Source: Oceanicaulis alexandrii DSM 11625 (GTDB taxonomy: Bacteria; Pseudomonadota; Alphaproteobacteria; Caulobacterales; Maricaulaceae). From it: a DNA stretch of 64,000 nt. Positions 7,923 to 16,058 of the stretch are shown piece by piece. Below the pieces are notes generated by a model. It searched no databases. It was not told where the DNA came from and worked only from the letters and a program-made list of their open reading frames with translations. Position 1 is the first letter of the stretch. Every line of letters starts with the position of its first letter. Position numbers and translations under genes: made by a program. The stretch lies in contig NZ_ATUP01000001.1 in assembly GCF_000420265.1 (NCBI RefSeq), positions 1,488,001 to 1,552,000 on the forward strand, in the 5' to 3' direction.

Positions 7923-8423
7923 ATGACTGACACGGACACGACGCCGACTGAACGTTCCATGCTGCCTGCGCAGGGATCTATGGAGGCGTTTGAACGTCTG
8001 CGAACCGACATGATGGATGTGGCCGAGAACTTCTGGCGAGGCGCGCCGCTGCCCTGGATGTCGACGCCAGCCTGGCCGCTCGCAAACGGATGGGGGCCGA
8101 TGAACCCGCCTGTGGATATGAGCGAGACGGATGACGCTTATGTGGTCACGGCTGAGTTGCCTGGCCTGAAGAAAGACGATGTTGTGGTCGAGGCGGACAA
8201 TCAGTTGCTCACCATTTCAGGATCCAAGGAAGACGAGCACAAATCCGTCCGCAAGCATCACCAGTACGCCGAGCGCCGTTATGGCGCCTTCAAGCGCATT
8301 TTGACCCTGCCCCGGGACGCCGATGTGGAGGCTGTGGACGCGGTGTTTAAAAACGGCGTGCTGACGGTCACCCTGCCCAAGCGCGCAGATGTGGCGGCGG
8401 GTCGCAAAGTCCCGGTAAAATAA
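7923..8423 (+). CDS. small heat shock protein, Hsp20/alpha-crystallin family
   Basis: 166-aa ATP-independent holdase that keeps denatured proteins soluble. The alpha-crystallin domain runs from about residue 58 (PPVDMSETDDAYVVTAELPG) to 160. It includes LKKDDVVVEADNQLLTISGSK, ERRYGAFKRILTLP and the closing FKNGVLTVTLPK with the G-x-L motif. The N-terminal arm is aromatic-rich (FWRGAPLPWM), as used for substrate contact. It has no C-terminal I-x-I/V tail beyond RKVPVK. AGGGAGAG lies upstream of the ATG. It is monocistronic with its own terminator, probably stress-induced. Confidence 0.93.
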   Translation: MTDTDTTPTERSMLPAQGSMEAFERLRTDMMDVAENFWRGAPLPWMSTPAWPLANGWGPMNPPVDMSETDDAYVVTAELPGLKKDDVVVEADNQLLTISGSKEDEHKSVRKHHQYAERRYGAFKRILTLPRDADVEAVDAVFKNGVLTVTLPKRADVAAGRKVPVK

Positions 8424-8444
8424 TACCCTTCAGAGTTTGACCTC

Positions 8445-8480
8445 TGCGTCGCCCGAACCGGGGCGGCGCATTTTCTTTTG
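8445..8480 (+). terminator. terminator after hsp20
   Basis: TGCGTCGCCC, loop GAACC, GGGGCGGCGCA, then TTTTCTTTT. Confidence 0.85.
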
Positions 8481-8510
8481 TTCGCGCCCGCGGTATGAAG
8501 TTTTCGAACG

Positions 8511-8528
8511 CGCCGGAGGGCTCCGGCG
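8511..8528 (+). repeat. leader dyad before the SDR gene
   Basis: Perfect inverted repeat CGCCGGAG-GG-CTCCGGCG, about 40 bp before the SDR start. It could be an operator or an mRNA stem; no T-run follows. Confidence 0.4.
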
Positions 8529-8567
8529 TCACGCCTTCGATTGATAAAGCCCAAAGGGGAGAATTTC

Positions 8568-9341
8568 ATGGACTTCAAAGGCATCGCAGCAGTCGTCACC
8601 GGTGGTGCATCGGGTCTGGGCGAAGGCACCGCCCGCCGCCTGGCCGCCGAAGGCGCCAAGGTCACCTTGTTCGACCTCAATGAAGAGCGTGGCGAAGCGG
8701 TCGCCAAGGAACTGGGCGGCGTGTTCGCCAAGGTGAATGTGGCCGATCCTGAAAGCGTGAAGGCCGGTTTTGAAAAGGCGCGCGCCGCACATGGCCAGGA
8801 ACGGGTTCTGGTGAACTGCGCCGGCATCGGCTGGGCGGAAAAGACGGCGCGTCGGTCCTCCAAGGGCGATATCGTGATGCACCAGCTCGACAAGTTCCAG
8901 CTGGTGATCAATGTGAACCTGGTGGGCAGCTTCAACTGCGCAGCGATCTCCGCCGCCGGCATGCTCGAGCTTGAGCCCGATGCGTCGGGCCGCGGCGTGA
9001 TCGTGAACACCGCGTCCGTCGCCGCTCAGGACGGCCAGATCGGTCAGGTCGCCTACGCCGCCTCCAAGGGTGGGATCTACGGCATGACCCTGCCGATGGC
9101 GCGTGATCTGGCGCGTGAAGGCGTGCGGGTGAACACCATCCTGCCGGGCTTCTTTGAAACCCCGATCTACGAGCAGATGCCGCCGGAAGTGAAAACCAAT
9201 CTGGCTGCGAACCTGCAATTCCCGCAGCGTTTCGGCACCCCGGCGGAATACGCCGATCTGGTCGCCTTCATGGTGTCCAATGACTACATCAACGCCGAAT
9301 GCGTCCGTCTGGACGCCGGCGCGCGCATGCCCCCGAAATAA
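8568..9341 (+). CDS. short-chain dehydrogenase, 3-hydroxyacyl-CoA dehydrogenase type-2 like
   Basis: 257-aa NAD-dependent Rossmann oxidoreductase. The cofactor loop is TGGASGLGEG (11-20), followed by FDLNEERG, whose Asp points to NAD(H), and NCAGIG. The catalytic Ser-Tyr-Lys is seen in NTASVAAQ and YAASKGG. The sequence resembles the HSD17B10/short-chain 3-hydroxyacyl-CoA dehydrogenase branch (MLELEPDASGRGVIVNTASV, LPGFFETPIYEQMP), suggesting a role in fatty acid or branched-chain acyl-CoA oxidation. AAGGGGAG precedes the ATG at 8568. No beta-oxidation genes are adjacent, so the exact substrate is open. Confidence 0.88.
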   Translation: MDFKGIAAVVTGGASGLGEGTARRLAAEGAKVTLFDLNEERGEAVAKELGGVFAKVNVADPESVKAGFEKARAAHGQERVLVNCAGIGWAEKTARRSSKGDIVMHQLDKFQLVINVNLVGSFNCAAISAAGMLELEPDASGRGVIVNTASVAAQDGQIGQVAYAASKGGIYGMTLPMARDLAREGVRVNTILPGFFETPIYEQMPPEVKTNLAANLQFPQRFGTPAEYADLVAFMVSNDYINAECVRLDAGARMPPK

Positions 9342-9368
9342 GGGCGGTTTTAGCGCTGGAAGAACAAA

Positions 9369-9397
9369 CCCCGCAGCGGAAGCTGCGGGGTTTTGTT
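9369..9397 (+). terminator. terminator after the SDR gene
   Basis: CCCCGCAGC-GGAA-GCTGCGGGG-TTTTGTT, perfect 9-bp stem with T-run. Confidence 0.92.
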
Positions 9398-9500
9398 ATG
9401 ATTTGATCCAGGCTCTGCCTGCCTTTTTCAGCCTTCCCGCCTTGCTGAAGCTCCGCAAATCCTGTCTGACACGCTCGATTATTTCGATAGGGAGAGCAGG

Positions 9501-9785
9501 ATGGGCTTTGCAGCGATCTTTCTGGCGGTGTTTCTGGCTGAGTTGGGCGACAAGACGCAAATCGCTTCCGCTGCATTTGCAGCCGGCGATCCCGGCCGGG
9601 CCTGGAAAGTTTTCGCCGCGTCGTCGCTGGCGCTGGTCTGTTCGACGGCGATCGCTGTTTTTGTCGGCCAGTATGCGGGCGAGCATCTGGCGCGTCTGCC
9701 GTTGAAGCTGATTTCAGGCGTGGTGTTCATCGCGCTGGGCGCGCTTGCGGTGTTTGATCATTTTCGAACGCTGGGCGCCGCCTGA
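9501..9785 (+). CDS. GDT1/TMEM165 (UPF0016) family half-size membrane protein
   Basis: 94-aa membrane protein carrying one copy of the UPF0016 signature E-L-G-D-K-T-Q (residues 14-20) in its first helix. Most family members have two such halves in about 190-200 aa and export Mn2+/Ca2+ cations. A single-repeat protein would have to work as a dimer, as half-size members are thought to do. Three membrane segments are visible, at about 1-24, 38-58 and 66-86. AGGGAGAGCAGG lies before the ATG. No second half-gene is next to it, so a homodimer or a distant partner is inferred. Confidence 0.85.
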   Translation: MGFAAIFLAVFLAELGDKTQIASAAFAAGDPGRAWKVFAASSLALVCSTAIAVFVGQYAGEHLARLPLKLISGVVFIALGALAVFDHFRTLGAA

Positions 9786-9796
9786 CCCTAAAAAGA

Positions 9797-9830
9797 CAAC
9801 GCGCCCGCTCATGAGAGCAGGCGCGTTTCC
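9797..9830. terminator. bidirectional terminator between convergent genes
   Basis: AACGCGCC-c-GCTC, loop ATGA, GAGC-a-GGCGCGTT, with short A and T runs outside. Confidence 0.75.
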
Positions 9831-9863
9831 TGTTGCATTCATGACTGTGGTCGGAGCGTGTGC

Positions 9864-10382
9864 TTAGCCTTCGACTGGGCGCTGAACACGCGGCCCGAGA
9901 TTCTGCACCACTTCGCGGGCGGTGAAGGCATCGGGCGTATCCGGCGTGGCGCCGCGTCCCAGAACGATTTCCGCCATCGCTTCATAGCGCGTGACTTCGC
10001 GGATGTTCACATCATTCCAGAATGGATCGTAACGGCCATACCAGCCATAGGCGGGGTGGTAATAGCGATACTGCAGGCCGAACCGATCATATGTGCTGGA
10101 ACCGACCAGACGGGTCTCGGTTTCGGTGTCGCGCTGGGCGAGGCGGAAATAGTCATAGCCTTGAGACAGCGTCAGCTCAGCGGCGCGATAGAGCAGATAG
10201 GTCTCCACCGTATCGCGGTCTGTCAGCGAGTTGCCGCTGAAGCTTATTCGGAAACGGTCGGATTCAACCTGTTGCTCGGTCAGCCCGTACCGGCTGTCGC
10301 CTGCCGGGGCATAGGGCGTGGGACCGCCAGCGCAGCCCGCCAGGACGGCGGCCAGAGTGATGATGGTGATGGATCGCAGCAT
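9864..10382 (-). CDS. CC0125/CC1285-family lipoprotein
   Basis: 172-aa predicted lipoprotein of unknown function. The signal peptide MLRSITIITLAAVLAGC ends in a lipobox with Cys17. The mature part begins with TPYAPAGDSRYGLTEQQVES and contains RFRISFSGNSLTDRDTVETY and LLYRAAELTLSQGYDYF. I recognise this pattern from a small family of alphaproteobacterial lipoproteins named after Caulobacter members CC0125/CC1285. A Tyr-rich stretch (YRYYHPAYGWYGRYD) follows. The ATG at 10382 has AGGACTGAG upstream; an earlier in-frame start would bury the signal peptide. Probably an envelope protein; role unknown. Confidence 0.75.
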   Translation of the reverse strand: MLRSITIITLAAVLAGCAGGPTPYAPAGDSRYGLTEQQVESDRFRISFSGNSLTDRDTVETYLLYRAAELTLSQGYDYFRLAQRDTETETRLVGSSTYDRFGLQYRYYHPAYGWYGRYDPFWNDVNIREVTRYEAMAEIVLGRGATPDTPDAFTAREVVQNLGPRVQRPVEG

Positions 10383-10481
10383 GATCTCAGTCCTCTCATG
10401 ACCTCTCCTCAAAATATGGGGAGAAGCGGGCGCCAAGTGAAGATGTGAAGACAAATTTAACCTTGGCGCGGGACTGAACGG

Positions 10482-10634
10482 CTAGAATGCTATGTGCTTG
10501 CCACGCAGCACGACGACATTATCCGTGTTCAGCAGGCGACGGCGTTTGTCCGACAGGGTCCGACCCCGTCCTGCCTTGTGCGCCTTTTGGGATGTCGACT
10601 TGGCGAGCGCCAAGATGTTGAGAGAACGCCGCAT
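10482..10634 (-). CDS. small basic protein, 50 aa, unknown
   Basis: I do not recognise this protein. The reading frame starts at ATG 10634 with an almost ideal Shine-Dalgarno (AGGAGG, 6 nt upstream) and ends with TAG at 10482. The product is strongly basic: MRRSLNILALAKSTSQKAHK, then AGRGRTLSDKRRRLLNTDNV and a VVVLRGKHIAF tail. There is no cysteine, no membrane helix and no signal peptide. A nucleic-acid- or ribosome-binding role would fit the charge but is only a guess. It lies downstream of the minus-strand TPR gene (10695-11327) and could be co-transcribed with it. The strength of the ribosome site is the main evidence. Confidence 0.5.
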   Translation of the reverse strand: MRRSLNILALAKSTSQKAHKAGRGRTLSDKRRRLLNTDNVVVLRGKHIAF

Positions 10635-10694
10635 AACAACCTCCTGTACGGTTTCAGGAGAAAGATTGCACTCAAAAGTTGTTTTTGAAAAGCC

Positions 10695-11327
10695 TTAACC
10701 GGTGCGTCGCGCGTCAATTATGCGGCCTCGGAGCACCAGGATGTCGATATCCTCCGGCGACAGGGCGCGGGCGGTTTCAATATCACTCAGCGCCTCATCA
10801 TAAGCCTGCAAGCCCAATCGCGCTTCGGCGCGCAAGCGCCAGATAAGGGGTCGGGCATCGTCCTGAGACAGGGCGAGGCTGGCGGCGTCTTCGGCGGCGT
10901 TGAAATCTTCAAGCGCCAGATGGGTCCGGGCGAGCCCGGCCAGAAGTCCTGCATCGTGCGGGGCGAAGTCCAGCGCGACGGTGAAGCTGATCAAGGCCTG
11001 ATCGTATTCTTCAGCGGCCAGAAAGGCGTCGCCCGATTGGCCGAGCATGATGGCGCGGCTCGGATCGCTCGCCATCTCCGCGTCCAGCGCCGCCTCGCGT
11101 AGCCGCAGCGCGCCGGGCGCTTCCTGTCCCAAAGCGATCAGAGCGAGAGAGACACAATGCTCTGCGGGCCAGCCGCCGCCTTGATGCCGCCAGGTCAGCG
11201 CGTCTTCATAGGCGTCTTCAGCATCGTCCTGAATGGCGCTCAGGCAGGTTTCAAGCCGGTCCTGATCACTGGGCGGCGGGGTCCATGCGGTTGCAAGAAG
11301 CACGGACACGATGAGCACTGGCGCCAT
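10695..11327 (-). CDS. secreted TPR-repeat protein
   Basis: 210-aa protein with a short N-terminal signal peptide (MAPVLIVSVLLATAWT) and tetratricopeptide repeats. Helix pairs are visible at about residues 95-128 (AIMLGQSGDAFLAAEEYDQALISF), 129-162 (PHDAGLLAGLARTHLALEDFNAAED) and 163-196 (ARPLIWRLRAEARLGLQAYDEALSDI). Two cysteines (CLSAI and EHCVSL) may pair in the periplasm. TPRs mediate protein contacts; the partner is unknown. It is divergent from the epimerase-like gene at 11390. The exact start is not certain, since there is no strong ribosome site. Confidence 0.75.
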   Translation of the reverse strand: MAPVLIVSVLLATAWTPPPSDQDRLETCLSAIQDDAEDAYEDALTWRHQGGGWPAEHCVSLALIALGQEAPGALRLREAALDAEMASDPSRAIMLGQSGDAFLAAEEYDQALISFTVALDFAPHDAGLLAGLARTHLALEDFNAAEDAASLALSQDDARPLIWRLRAEARLGLQAYDEALSDIETARALSPEDIDILVLRGRIIDARRTG

Positions 11328-11389
11328 GGGCGGGTTTCCCTCGGGCTGGGTTGAGCGCTAAGCCTATCGGCCAGATCAAGGAGACGTCC

Positions 11390-12238
11390 ATGGGCGCACG
11401 CAGCATCTGTCTTTTGGGGTTCGGCTTCACCGCCAAGGCGGTCGCCCGGCGACTGAGCGCTGAAGGCTGGCGGATTTCCGCCACCACGCGATCCGCCGAG
11501 CAGGCCGAGCAGATCCGGGCGCAAGGGTATCAGCCTGTCCTCGCCGATCCGGCCAAGCCAGACGATCGCGACGCCTTGCGCACGGCGGTCAGCGCCTGCG
11601 ACGCCGTGCTCGCCTGCGCGCCGCCAGGCGAAGCGGGCGATCCGTTTCTGCCGGCCTTGCCAGCTGAAACCCTGAGCGGGAAATGGCTTGGATATCTCTC
11701 CACCACCGGTGTTTATGGCGACCGGCAGGGGGGCTGGGCGTTTGAGTATGAACCCGTCAGCCCCGGTCAGGACCGTTCGATCCGGCGCGCTCAGGCGGAA
11801 GCACAATGGTTGGAGCATGGCGCGCGGTTGTTCCGCTTGGCGGGCATCTATGGTCCGGGGCGTTCGGCCTTTGACCGGCTGGAGGCGGACAAGGTTGTTT
11901 TTGACGTGCCCGGCCATGTGTTCAGCCGCATCCACGCGGACGATATCGCCCAGGCGATCGCGTTGAGTCTTGAGCAGCCCGAAGCGAAAGGCGCGTTCAA
12001 TCTCGCCGATGATTGGCCGGACACCCAGCCCAATGTCATGACCGGCGCGGCGCAGATCGCCGGCCTGCCCGGCCCGCGCATCGAAGCCTTTGATCCTGAC
12101 AAGGCCAGCCCCATGCAGGCGAGCTTTTATGCGGAATGTCGCCGCGTTTCGAACGCCCGCGCCAAGGCGGCGCTGGGCTGGCGGCCAAGTTATCCGAGCT
12201 GGCGGGAGGGGCTTCAGGCGATCTGGGATCAGCGCTAG
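11390..12238 (+). CDS. YeeZ-like NAD(P)-binding epimerase/reductase, extended SDR
   Basis: 282-aa Rossmann protein of the atypical extended SDR group that includes E. coli YeeZ. The cofactor loop is LLGFGFTAKAVARRL near the N-terminus. LSTTGVYGDRQGGW carries the conserved Thr-Thr-x-x-Tyr-Gly pattern of sugar-nucleotide epimerases, and RLAGIYGPGRSAFDRL and FSRIHADDIAQAI match the fold. The ATG at 11390 has AAGGAG at ideal spacing; the in-frame TTG at 11351 has none. The reaction is not known for this branch. Its stop codon overlaps the stop of the convergent gene. Confidence 0.8.
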   Translation: MGARSICLLGFGFTAKAVARRLSAEGWRISATTRSAEQAEQIRAQGYQPVLADPAKPDDRDALRTAVSACDAVLACAPPGEAGDPFLPALPAETLSGKWLGYLSTTGVYGDRQGGWAFEYEPVSPGQDRSIRRAQAEAQWLEHGARLFRLAGIYGPGRSAFDRLEADKVVFDVPGHVFSRIHADDIAQAIALSLEQPEAKGAFNLADDWPDTQPNVMTGAAQIAGLPGPRIEAFDPDKASPMQASFYAECRRVSNARAKAALGWRPSYPSWREGLQAIWDQR

Positions 12239-13005
12239 CCGCTGACGCTTTCGATTGCGTCCACCAACGCCTTGAGATCTTCCGGCGTGCTCAATCCATG
12301 ATCGCCGGCCTTGGAGAGCTCATAGCGCACATCTGTTGAGGTGAGCTGTTCGAGCACGCGCAGGCCATGGCTCCACGGCACGTCCTTGTCCTGCCAGCCA
12401 TGCAGGATCCGCACTGGGCCGTCAAAGGGAATGGGCGCGTTCAGGAGGCTCCAGGTCCGCCCATCCTCAATCAGGGTTTTGGTGATCGCATAGGGCTCGC
12501 CATAGGCGTTGGGCCGCAACCATTGGCCCTCGGTCTCGATCTGCTCGCGAATGTGGAAGGGCAATTGCTCCCAGATCAGGCTTTCGGTGAAATCTGCTGC
12601 AGGCGCGATCAACACCAGCGCTTTCACCCGATCTGGTCGCGCCATCGCCGCCAGCAGCGCCATCCAGCCGCCCATGGATGATCCCACCAGGATTTGCGGC
12701 CCGTCCGTGCACTGGTCGAGCATGTCCAGCGCATCCTGCCTCCATTGGGTGATCGTCGCGTCCTGCCAGGCGCCCTCGGACGCGCCGTGCGCGCTGTAGT
12801 CAAAGCGCAGATAGGCGCGGTCGTTCTCATTCGCCCAGTCCTGCAGCGCTGTGGCCTTGGTTCCGGTCATGTCAGACTTGAACCCGCCCAGAAACATCAC
12901 GCCGGGCCCCTGTCCGGGACGGTCGAAATAAGCGAGGCGGGGCTGGCCTGGGCGGTCGAGGTGTTTGGGCTGAGTCATCTCATCGGCCTCCAGTGCGGCG
13001 CTCAT
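12235..13005 (-). CDS. alpha/beta hydrolase (ABHD10-like serine esterase)
   Basis: 256-aa alpha/beta hydrolase. The nucleophile elbow is GSSMGGWMA (Ser in G-S-S-M-G-G), the acid is Asp in GWQDKDVPW and the base is His in AGDHGLS. The opening YFDRPGQGPGVMFLGGFKSDMTGTK with RFDYSAHGASEG resembles the ABHD10 and bacterial BioH-like group that cleaves acyl thioesters or small esters. An internal ATG at 12978 could also serve as start. It ends in an overlapping stop with the epimerase-like gene and is divergent from the glycosyltransferase. Substrate unknown. Confidence 0.83.
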   Translation of the reverse strand: MSAALEADEMTQPKHLDRPGQPRLAYFDRPGQGPGVMFLGGFKSDMTGTKATALQDWANENDRAYLRFDYSAHGASEGAWQDATITQWRQDALDMLDQCTDGPQILVGSSMGGWMALLAAMARPDRVKALVLIAPAADFTESLIWEQLPFHIREQIETEGQWLRPNAYGEPYAITKTLIEDGRTWSLLNAPIPFDGPVRILHGWQDKDVPWSHGLRVLEQLTSTDVRYELSKAGDHGLSTPEDLKALVDAIESVSG

Positions 13006-13085
13006 GGTTTACGGACCGGGCCGGTCGCGGTTATCTGATCATATCGCGGGCCGTCAACCTGTCCGCTCGTATAAGGCGAACGCGT

Positions 13086-14204
13086 TTGAATATCTTGCAG
13101 GTTATCCCCCAGATGCATGCGGGCGGCGCGGAGCGCACGGTCATTGAAATGGCCGAAGCCATTCTGGCCGATGGCGGTCAGGCGGTCGTCGCCAGTAGCG
13201 GGGGGCGACTTGTGGCGGACCTTGAAGCGCTGGGCGCGCGCCATGTGACGCTGGAGATGGCCACCAAGAACCCGCTCAAGGTCTGGACCAATGCGGACAA
13301 GCTGGCGCAGCTGATCCGTGCTGAAAAGATCGACATTGTTCACGCCCGCTCCCGCGCGCCGGCCTGGAGCGCGAAATGGGCGGCGCGTCGCACGCACATC
13401 CCGTTCGTGACCACCTATCACGGCTTTTACAAAGCCAAATCCCGTCTCAAGCGCTGGTATAACTCGATCATGGCGCAGGGCGACCGGGTGATCGCCAACT
13501 CAGAGTTCACCGCCCGGCATGTGCGCGAAGAGCATGAGATCGACCCGAACCGGCTGCGGGTCATCCCGCGCGGCGTGGATCTTGACCAGTTTGATCCCGC
13601 GCTGGTCAATCCGGAGCGCATCAAGGCCCATCGCGCGGCCTGGGGCGCAGGACCTGAAAAGCTCGCTATCGTGCTGCCCGGCCGTTTGACCCGGTGGAAG
13701 GGTCAGCTGTTGATGATCGAGGCGCTGGCGCGGCTCAAGCTTGATCCCGGCCCTTTGCTGGTGTGTCTGGGCGAAGGCGGCGACAAGCCTGAATACCAGG
13801 CCGAAATCAAGGCCGCGGCGGATGCGGCGGGCGTCGATCTGGCCCTGCCGGGCCATACGACAGACATTGCGGCGGCCTATATGGCGGCGGACCTGGTGGT
13901 TTGCCCCTCGCTCGAGCCTGAAGCGTTCGGGCGCACCGCCGCCGAAGCCCAGGCCATGGGCGCGCGGGTGATCGTCGCCGATCATGGCGGCGCGCGCGAA
14001 GTGGTTCGCGACGGCGAAACCGGCTGGCGCGCGGCGCCGGGCGATGCGGAGGCGTGGGCCAAAGCGGTCAAAGCCGCCTTGTCACTGAACGCTGAAGGCG
14101 CCAACACTCTGGCGCTGGCTGCGCGCAAGCGCGTCAGAACGCATTTTTCCAAGGTGCAACTGCAACAAGCCACCTTGCGGGTCTATCGGGAGCTTCTAGA
14201 CTAA
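13086..14204 (+). CDS. GT4-family glycosyltransferase
   Basis: About 372-aa GT-B retaining glycosyltransferase, likely building LPS core, O-antigen or another surface glycan. The N-domain begins NILQVIPQMHAGGAERTVIE. The C-domain has LPGRLTRWKGQLLMIEAL and the donor-binding E-x7-E motif (SLEPEAFGRTAAEAQAMG). No ATG opens the conserved region. The TTG at 13086, with AAGG about 10 nt upstream, begins exactly at the family start. An in-frame GTG at 12993 would add 31 unlike residues that overlap the divergent hydrolase. It is followed after 4 nt by a second glycosyltransferase. Confidence 0.88.
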   Translation: MNILQVIPQMHAGGAERTVIEMAEAILADGGQAVVASSGGRLVADLEALGARHVTLEMATKNPLKVWTNADKLAQLIRAEKIDIVHARSRAPAWSAKWAARRTHIPFVTTYHGFYKAKSRLKRWYNSIMAQGDRVIANSEFTARHVREEHEIDPNRLRVIPRGVDLDQFDPALVNPERIKAHRAAWGAGPEKLAIVLPGRLTRWKGQLLMIEALARLKLDPGPLLVCLGEGGDKPEYQAEIKAAADAAGVDLALPGHTTDIAAAYMAADLVVCPSLEPEAFGRTAAEAQAMGARVIVADHGGAREVVRDGETGWRAAPGDAEAWAKAVKAALSLNAEGANTLALAARKRVRTHFSKVQLQQATLRVYRELLD

Positions 14205-14208
14205 GCCC

Positions 14209-15195
14209 ATGTCCGAAGACGAAGCTGACAAAGAACAGATCCTGGTGATCCATGAAGGCGCGCTCACAGACGTGGTGCGCATGCTGGCGCCCGCCAAGAT
14301 GATCCGCGATCATCACCGCAAGGCGCGGATCACGCTGCTGTGCGGCGAGGAATATGAGGGCCTGCTCAAGCATTGCCCCTATTTCAATGCGGTGGAGACC
14401 AATCTCGACGACACCGCCAAACGCAACTTCTTTGACCGGCTCAAGGCGGCCCGCAATTCGGGCTTTGACGTGATCTATGATTTGTGCGGCAGCGAAGGCG
14501 CGAAAAAGATCGGCCGCGCCGTCCGGTTTTCCAAAACGCGCTGGGTCAACGCTGCGCCGCGCTCTGATCGTCCGGGCCATCCGCTGGAACAGATGGCCGC
14601 CCGCCTGGGGGAGGCCGGTCTGGGGCCGACGACCTATCTTCTGGGCGAGGCGCCGCCGCCCGATTTGAGCTGGATTGATTTCGTCGCCAAACGCTCGCGA
14701 ACGCTGGAGCCGGCGTATTTCGGACTTCTGGGCCGCTACGCCCTGTTCGCGCCTGCCGGAGAAGACGTGCTGCCCGCGCAACGCTGGCCGAAAGAGCGCT
14801 GGGCGTCTTTGGCGCACGAACTTCTTGAGACCGGTGTGGAGCCGGTCATCGTTGGCGGGCCGAACACGCGCGAAGTGGGCCGGTATGTGGCTCATGTCAC
14901 GCCCGGCGCTCGGGATCTGACCGGACGGGCGAACCTTATTCAGCTGGCCGGGCTTGGCCGGAAGGCCAGCTGCGCCTTTGGGGAGGCGGCTGGATTGCTG
15001 CATTTGATGGCCGCGGCCGGATCACCCGCCGTGCTCTTCCATCCCGGTGATAACGCACCGCTTGAGAGCGCGCCGCGGGGCTTGTCGCCCACCTTGCTGA
15101 TGCATGCGCCGACCCTGGCGCAGATCAATGCAAAGGAGGCTGTGCAGGCCATGCGCTGTGCTGGAGGCTTCGCTGACGCCTCAAACGCGGCGTGA
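14209..15195 (+). CDS. GT9-like glycosyltransferase (heptosyltransferase family)
   Basis: 328-aa protein related to ADP-heptose:LPS heptosyltransferases (WaaC/WaaF, GT-B fold). Matching segments are [20 protein letters not shown] at the N-terminus, [51 protein letters not shown] and [20 protein letters not shown]. The usual G-D-x-x motif of the first loop is replaced by GALTDV, so donor or acceptor may differ. It starts 4 nt after the GT4 gene. Together they suggest a small LPS/glycan assembly pair at the inner face of the membrane. Confidence 0.82.
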   Translation: MSEDEADKEQILVIHEGALTDVVRMLAPAKMIRDHHRKARITLLCGEEYEGLLKHCPYFNAVETNLDDTAKRNFFDRLKAARNSGFDVIYDLCGSEGAKKIGRAVRFSKTRWVNAAPRSDRPGHPLEQMAARLGEAGLGPTTYLLGEAPPPDLSWIDFVAKRSRTLEPAYFGLLGRYALFAPAGEDVLPAQRWPKERWASLAHELLETGVEPVIVGGPNTREVGRYVAHVTPGARDLTGRANLIQLAGLGRKASCAFGEAAGLLHLMAAAGSPAVLFHPGDNAPLESAPRGLSPTLLMHAPTLAQINAKEAVQAMRCAGGFADASNAA

Positions 15196-15295
15196 CGACC
15201 TTGATTTTCGCCTGTTGTTCGCGGTATTCGCTACCGCTCACGCACAAAGTCAGTTACTTTGCGCGTTCCACTCGCAGTCGCCATGGAGAAGACGC

Positions 15296-15835
15296 ATAGC
15301 ACGACGTCCGCATGCCGCGCCCCCGCCTAAGAAAGAAGGGCCGCGCATCAACAGAGAAATCCGCGTACCGCGGGTTCTGTTAATTGATGAATCTGGGGAA
15401 AAACAAGGTGAAATGCCAATTGACGCAGCGCTTGAAGCCGCGTCAGAGGTTGGTCTTGACCTTGTAGAAGTTTCGCCGAACGCCAACCCGCCGGTCTGCA
15501 AGATCGTCGATTACGGCAAGCTCAAATACCAAGAGCAAAAGAAAAAGGCCGAAGCTCGAAAGAAACAGAAGACCCAGGACGTCAAGGAAATCAAAATGCG
15601 TCCGAACATCGACATCCACGATTACCAGGTCAAAACCAAAGCCATGACCCGGTTCTTCGAGGATGGCGACAAGGTCAAAGTGACTTTGCGGTTCCGCGGG
15701 CGCGAAATGGCGCACCAGGAACGCGGCATGGATGTGATGAATCGCGTCAAGGCGGACTTCAACGAAGTCGCCAAGGTCGAGTTCGAACCCAAGCTCGAAG
15801 GCCGCCAGATGATTATGGTGATGGCCCCGCGCTAG
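15296..15835 (+). CDS. infC: translation initiation factor IF-3, ATA start codon
   Basis: 179-aa IF-3, which keeps 30S subunits free and proofreads the initiator tRNA-start codon pair. The N-domain has [18 protein letters not shown] and [15 protein letters not shown], a Lys-rich linker follows, and the C-domain has [16 protein letters not shown] and [16 protein letters not shown]. Alphaproteobacterial IF-3 normally begins ARRP..APP...GPRIN, and here that sequence starts at ATA 15296 with GGAGAA 5-7 nt upstream. No ATG, GTG or TTG fits. A rare start codon would allow the known IF-3 autoregulation (E. coli infC uses ATT). An out-of-frame ATG at 15283 opens a 15-codon frame over this start. Confidence 0.93.
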   Translation: MARRPHAAPPPKKEGPRINREIRVPRVLLIDESGEKQGEMPIDAALEAASEVGLDLVEVSPNANPPVCKIVDYGKLKYQEQKKKAEARKKQKTQDVKEIKMRPNIDIHDYQVKTKAMTRFFEDGDKVKVTLRFRGREMAHQERGMDVMNRVKADFNEVAKVEFEPKLEGRQMIMVMAPR

Positions 15836-15868
15836 CGTTTTCGGACGTTTCGCCGCATTCCGGCTTCT

Positions 15869-15904
15869 AAAAAACCCTATCGCTCTGAGCGGTAGGGTTT
15901 TTTC
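15869..15904 (+). terminator. terminator after infC
   Basis: AAAAAACCCTA, t, CGCTC, loop TGA, then GCG, GTAGGGTT and a run of Ts. It isolates infC from rpmI-rplT, with which it is often co-transcribed. Confidence 0.85.
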
Positions 15905-16058
15905 ATGCGCCGTTCAGATTCCATCACCACAATAGACCTCGAGACTTTTTGAAAAATGGGGTGGTCGATCAAGGTTCGATCTGGCCCTTTTAACCAAGCC
16001 TGCTTAAGGTGAACGGATGATCCGCAGCCTGCTGCGGGGGAATACGGGGGACGACATC

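Noticed and set aside
13000-15195. Genomic island or surface-polysaccharide locus
   Set aside because: Only two glycosyltransferases, normal composition, no mobile genes, and core genes on both sides.
15991-16008. CtrA site before the secreted array
   Set aside because: TTAA and TTAA are separated by 10 rather than 7 bases.
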